From Pontiellaceae bacterium B12227 (lineage in GTDB: Bacteria > Verrucomicrobiota > Kiritimatiellia > Kiritimatiellales > Pontiellaceae): a stretch of DNA of 59,322 nucleotides. Below are positions 55,719 through 59,322 of the stretch, piece after piece. Location: positions 1-59,322 of the forward strand of contig JAROAZ010000033.1 in NCBI GenBank assembly GCA_029432775.1, given 5' to 3'. The translations under genes were made by a program, and so were the position numbers. Every line of letters begins with the position of its first letter. Position 1 is the stretch's first letter. The notes under the pieces are model-generated. The model searched no databases. It worked only from the letters and a program-made list of their open reading frames with translations, and was not told where the DNA came from.

Positions 55719-58715
55719 CTAAATTTCGAGTATGTTTTTGTGGAACATCAGCGTGGCTGTTGTTCCGCCCTCACGGTTTGAAGCAATTTCGAAACGTCCG
55801 CCAATCTGCTCCATGCGTTGGCGCATTCCGTCGAGCCCCCGGTGATAGCGCCTGTCTGCTTCTTTCGATACGCCTTTTCCATTGTCGCGAACCATGACGC
55901 AAAAATGATAGTCCTTGACTACAATCTTGAGCAGCACCTGCGATGCCTGGGCGTGTTTGACAATGTTGTTCAGCGTTTCCTTTACGGCGAGGTAGAGGTT
56001 GTGCCGAACCGGGCCGGGTACCACCCACTCCGGCAGGTCGAACGGCATGTCGAGCACGCAGCGGATTTCGGCGCTCTTTAAATAGCCCATGGCATATTTT
56101 CCCAGAAAATCGCACAACGCATCGAGCGTATCGTTGCCCGGGGTAACCATCCACACAATCTCGTCCAGCGACCGGACCAGCTTCCCGGCTTCGCGGTGCA
56201 TTTCGTTGACGGATTCGGTTGCTGCATCATCGGCGGCGGCCATTTCCGAGAGCAGCACAATGCGGGTCAGTCCGGCGCCCACTTCGTCGTGGATATCCAT
56301 GGAGATGCGCGAGCGCTCCTGTTCGACCGCCCGCAGTTTTTCGGAGCGGATCAGCCGTTTCCGGCTCAAGCGCCCCACGGTCAGGAAGGTGAGCACCGAT
56401 GCGAGCAGCAGGCACGATGCGGCAAGCATCACCTTGAAGAGGGTGGTTTCATGGAAATAGGGGCGGATGTGGAACTCAAGTGAAATGGGCTCGGTGCTCC
56501 AGATACCATCCCGGTTGCGTGCTTTGATCTCAAAGCGGTAGGTTCCGGGATCCAGGTTCCTGAACGTGGCCTGGCGGCTCGCTTCGATGTTGGACCAACG
56601 GGAATCCTCCATGCCTTTCAGGCGGTACCTGAACTGGGTGAGTTGGGGCGCGATAAAACTCATTCCTGCATACTCGACTGTCACCTGCCGTGTTCCGGCG
56701 GGGAGCAGGGTCGGCTCGCCGGCCTGCGGAAAGTGAACATGGCCATTGCATACGAGGTGTTTGATCTGAACGTCCACCGGTTTCTCGTCCCGCTCGATCC
56801 GTTTGGGATCGATCACCACAACGCTGTCATCCGTTGAAAAGTAGAACCGTCCGTCGTTGGCCCTGCAGCCATGCCGCTGTTCGCTGAGGTTGTTAATATT
56901 CACGCCATCCGTTTCGTCGAGCAGGATCGGCCTGATTTCGGCCTCTGGATGAGCGACCGCATCAATCAGTTCGTTTTTGTTGACCACGGCAATTCCTCCT
57001 TTGAGGACCATCCAGAGCCTGTCCCCTCCGCCATTGAGCACCTGGGAAATAATATTTCCAGGCAGTCCACGGTCGGCGGGGACGGTTTGAATGCGTCCAT
57101 CCCGGAGAAAAGCCAATCCGCCGCTGCCGGTCCCAATCCAAAGGATGTTTTGTTCCCGGTCCAGGCACAGCGAGCTGATGTTGTCGCAGGGCAATCCCTG
57201 TTCCACGCCGTAGCGAACCAATTCACCGTTCTCCAGATGCGCAAGCCCGTCCTGGGCCATGCCGATCCAAAGCCCTCCGTTGCTATCGTTTTCCAGGCAC
57301 TGGACATGGCGAATGCCGTGATGCTCAGGAAGCGCATCCTCCCAGAGACCCTTCTGCTTCCGCCAGAGTCCATGACGCCCTCCGGCCCAAAGCGTTTCCT
57401 GTTCCTTGCAGTAATGCAGTACAGAGATATATGTGACAGACGGGGCCGGCGGAGAAATCCACCTGCCGCCATGGCGGTCAATAAGATAAAGAAAAAGCCG
57501 CCATGAACTCAGCCACAGGTTGCCCGCACGATCCTCGGCCACAGCATGAACCGAGTTTGGCATGCCATCGATTTCAACGCGCGTGATCCGGTTGGATATA
57601 ACGCGATAAAGGCCCATGTTGTTTGCGCCCAGCCAAATCCCGCCATCGTTGGCCGGGATAATGGATCGAAGTGAATGTTTTCCCCATGCATCGGTCGTCA
57701 GGGAGGCATCGAGCCGGCTCTCTCGGATCGCGGTCAAGCCTCCGCTGGTTCCGAGCCAAATGGTTCCTTCGCGATCCTCAATGATCGAATATACGTGGTT
57801 ATGGAGCAGTTCATTATCGCGGTTCAGCTGAAACACGCGCCCATCCTTGCGGATGATTCGGAGTCCATGGTACAGGCTCCCGACATACAGCGTGCCGTTG
57901 CGGCCTTCCAGCAGAACGGAATCCGTCATATTCACCTGCTCAAGAATGGGGTAATCCGAAACCAACTGGCCGTCGGCCAGCCGTTTCAGATGTCGTTCCG
58001 AAAAAACCCAGGTTTGGCCATCGATGCCGGGATAAGCCTTCGCCACGATAACCGGGTCCATCTCAACCAGTACCTTGCGCTGAAGCGTTGCACCCGCAAC
58101 CGTTTCGATAATCCTGCCGGTTCCGGCGACAGCCGTCAGGACTTTATCCGAGTGAACGGCTACACTGGCCACCGGTTGCCCCATGAAGACCGGCTTTCCG
58201 GAACCTTCCAGCGATAGCGGGAGCATGTCGCTTTGTGAATTGACCGCCCATACACAGCCATCATTCCCCTGGATGAAGCCCTTGACCGGAACTTCCGGCC
58301 AGTTCTCCGGAACGGCGATTGGTTTGAAGCGGTTGCCGACGCGCACCGAAACCTGGCCGGTATCGTGCCCGATCCATAGGATTTCATGGCGGTCTTCATA
58401 CAGCGAAAAAATTGCGTTATCAGCCAGCTCCGGATTCAGGCGGGTGGAATGGTTTTCAAATTCAATCCCGTCAAAACGCGAGAGCCCGTTTAATGTCCCC
58501 AGCCATAGGAAACCGTTTTTCCGCTGAAGAACACACCGAACCTGGTCAAAAGGCAACCCATCCTGCAACTGCCAGTGGCGGACGATGTAAGGCGGTGCGA
58601 GACGCGTCTCCACCGGTCTTTCCGCAGGATCGGGCCAGGCGGAGGAAGCCAGCGTTAATGCGGCCAGCACCAACAAGCATTTCCGGGCAGAGCCAAATAA
58701 GAATTCGTTCACCAT
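55719..58715 (-). CDS. Propeller/Y_Y_Y sensor histidine kinase
   Basis: 998 residues. A signal peptide (CLLVLAALTLASSAWP) leads into a periplasmic region with many Reg_prop propeller blades (WLGTLNGLSRFDG, LWLGTSGGLTAI, LWIGMAQDGLAHL, LWIGTGSGGLAFL). Next come a Y_Y_Y domain (about 690-760), one membrane helix (VMLAASCLLLASVLTFLTVG), a HisKA_3 dimerisation domain with phospho-His 809 in MDIHDEVGAG, and a HATPase with NNIVKHA, DNGKG and GGTTATL. Unlike Bacteroides hybrid systems the receiver is a separate protein, encoded next. Proteins of this layout sense extracellular polysaccharide fragments, so a glycan ligand is the likely signal, but it cannot be named. Confidence 0.93.
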   Translation of the reverse strand: MVNEFLFGSARKCLLVLAALTLASSAWPDPAERPVETRLAPPYIVRHWQLQDGLPFDQVRCVLQRKNGFLWLGTLNGLSRFDGIEFENHSTRLNPELADNAIFSLYEDRHEILWIGHDTGQVSVRVGNRFKPIAVPENWPEVPVKGFIQGNDGCVWAVNSQSDMLPLSLEGSGKPVFMGQPVASVAVHSDKVLTAVAGTGRIIETVAGATLQRKVLVEMDPVIVAKAYPGIDGQTWVFSERHLKRLADGQLVSDYPILEQVNMTDSVLLEGRNGTLYVGSLYHGLRIIRKDGRVFQLNRDNELLHNHVYSIIEDREGTIWLGTSGGLTAIRESRLDASLTTDAWGKHSLRSIIPANDGGIWLGANNMGLYRVISNRITRVEIDGMPNSVHAVAEDRAGNLWLSSWRLFLYLIDRHGGRWISPPAPSVTYISVLHYCKEQETLWAGGRHGLWRKQKGLWEDALPEHHGIRHVQCLENDSNGGLWIGMAQDGLAHLENGELVRYGVEQGLPCDNISSLCLDREQNILWIGTGSGGLAFLRDGRIQTVPADRGLPGNIISQVLNGGGDRLWMVLKGGIAVVNKNELIDAVAHPEAEIRPILLDETDGVNINNLSEQRHGCRANDGRFYFSTDDSVVVIDPKRIERDEKPVDVQIKHLVCNGHVHFPQAGEPTLLPAGTRQVTVEYAGMSFIAPQLTQFRYRLKGMEDSRWSNIEASRQATFRNLDPGTYRFEIKARNRDGIWSTEPISLEFHIRPYFHETTLFKVMLAASCLLLASVLTFLTVGRLSRKRLIRSEKLRAVEQERSRISMDIHDEVGAGLTRIVLLSEMAAADDAATESVNEMHREAGKLVRSLDEIVWMVTPGNDTLDALCDFLGKYAMGYLKSAEIRCVLDMPFDLPEWVVPGPVRHNLYLAVKETLNNIVKHAQASQVLLKIVVKDYHFCVMVRDNGKGVSKEADRRYHRGLDGMRQRMEQIGGRFEIASNREGGTTATLMFHKNILEI

Positions 58716-58927
58716 CTTAATAAAACTCTCCCAACCTGAAATCCGCCCCGCATTTTCGCATATAACAACTCCGTCGAAAGATGTTTATCAATTTTCCGGT
58801 GCAGACCGCAACTGTATCCCTGCCACGTAAAATACGTGACATGACTCGAAAATCAAACGGGTGCTATAAATACAGCATATTAGGGCAACTACCCAGAATT
58901 GTACTATTAAACAAAAGGAGCATGGAT
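58716..58927. promoter_or_regulatory. Divergent promoter region with small palindrome
   Basis: The 212-bp gap separates the leftward kinase and the rightward secreted-protein gene. CACGTA (58824-58829) and TACGTG (58833-58838) form a perfect palindrome with an AAA spacer, a plausible regulator site for one or both genes. AAAAGGAG (to 58920) is the ribosome site of the rightward gene. Confidence 0.35.
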
Positions 58928-59322
58928 ATGAAAAAACAATGGATAACAATGGCAGCCGTCGGTGCAGCGGTCGCGGTCAATGCAGGAGTGGTTACGAACT
59001 TTTTCGCAGACTTTCAAGGAGCTGCCGATGGAAACATTTCCACCGCGGCGGATATTAACGCAGGCACTGCGATTGGATCATGGAACACTGTCGCGCTGGA
59101 GGAATCCTATTTTACCTCCAATCCAGCCTCGAACCGGAGGCTGGCGCTCGATCAGGGACAATACGATATCACCGCCTCTCTGGCGACGGCAGCCACGCTG
59201 GCGGATGGCGTGACGTTTTCGATCGACTTCCGGAACTTGCGCGACGGAAGCGTCAAATACAATGACATTCGACTTAAGACAGCCGGAGGTTTTAATCTCC
59301 TAAGCCTGCGTCTGGTTCCAAC
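58928..59322 (+). CDS. Secreted protein, N-terminal part only
   Basis: ATG at 58928 is chosen because AGGAG then lies seven bases upstream; an in-frame ATG at 58922 would be too close to it. The 131 visible residues begin with a signal peptide (MKKQWITMAAVGAAVAVNAG) followed by beta-strand-rich sequence (FFADFQGAADGNI, GVTFSIDFRNLRDGSVKYND) like the LamG/concanavalin-type extracellular domains of PVC-group secreted proteins. The frame is open at the window end. It is divergent from the two-component genes and may be one of their targets. Confidence 0.75.
   Translation, partial: MKKQWITMAAVGAAVAVNAGVVTNFFADFQGAADGNISTAADINAGTAIGSWNTVALEESYFTSNPASNRRLALDQGQYDITASLATAATLADGVTFSIDFRNLRDGSVKYNDIRLKTAGGFNLLSLRLVP

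Noticed and set aside
1..59322. CRISPR array, rRNA operon or complete integrase gene
   Set aside because: I found no regularly spaced short repeats, no rRNA-like sequence and no tyrosine or serine recombinase motifs in any frame of the window.

Overview
The window looks like a Gram-negative bacterial chromosome carrying a stacked genomic island. The style of the right flank (a hybrid two-component system whose kinase has an extracytoplasmic propeller, next to a short secreted-protein gene) and the very large modular secreted protein with a C-terminal formylglycine-generating-enzyme fold suggest the Planctomycetes-Verrucomicrobia-Chlamydiae group. A Kiritimatiellota (Pontiella-like) host is my best guess, inferred from gene style and not from a marker gene.

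Three units lie head to tail and end at the 3' half of a tRNA gene (54556-54595). Their right ends are three near-identical 260-bp repeats (32410-32669, 41068-41327, 54331-54590), each finishing in the same 35-bp tRNA-derived core. Units B and C also begin with the same left end just after the core. Unit A (window start to 32669) carries defence genes and replication-like genes. Unit B (32670-41327) is a copper/silver efflux cassette. Unit C (41328-54590) carries one giant secreted protein and a small downstream reading frame. Normal chromosome resumes at 54596. No integrase is visible, so it probably lies left of the window or acts in trans.

Unit A holds a plus-strand block from 3654 to 27070 with very short gaps. 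First come a DrmA/DrmB-like DUF1998 helicase ending in a Vsr-like nuclease, a DrmD-like SNF2 helicase and a DrmMI-like adenine methyltransferase fused to a metallo-beta-lactamase domain: a DISARM-like (class 1-like) core. Then follow a zinc-hook ATPase, a small membrane protein plus TPR lipoprotein pair sharing a short Gly-Asp motif, and three nucleases of modification-dependent or restriction type (GmrSD-like DUF262-HNH, PD-(D/E)XK, sulfur-binding-domain/HNH-like), closing with an HTH-like protein. The methyltransferase-MBL junction contains all the parts of a dnaX-type -1 frameshift site (slippery A AAA AAG, upstream Shine-Dalgarno-like tract, downstream hairpin, immediate -1 stop), so one gene may make a 1350-aa methyltransferase and a 1758-aa fusion. 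The rest of unit A is a minus-strand operon with an SF3-like ATPase, an orphan membrane protein, a tiny Gly-rich protein and several unknown genes.

Unit B encodes CusC-CusB-CusA, a periplasmic YHS-type copper protein and CsoR with its operator, all on the minus strand. The chromosomal flank contains a transposase relic, a LuxR-type response regulator with a propeller/Y_Y_Y histidine kinase, and the start of a divergent secreted protein that runs off the window.
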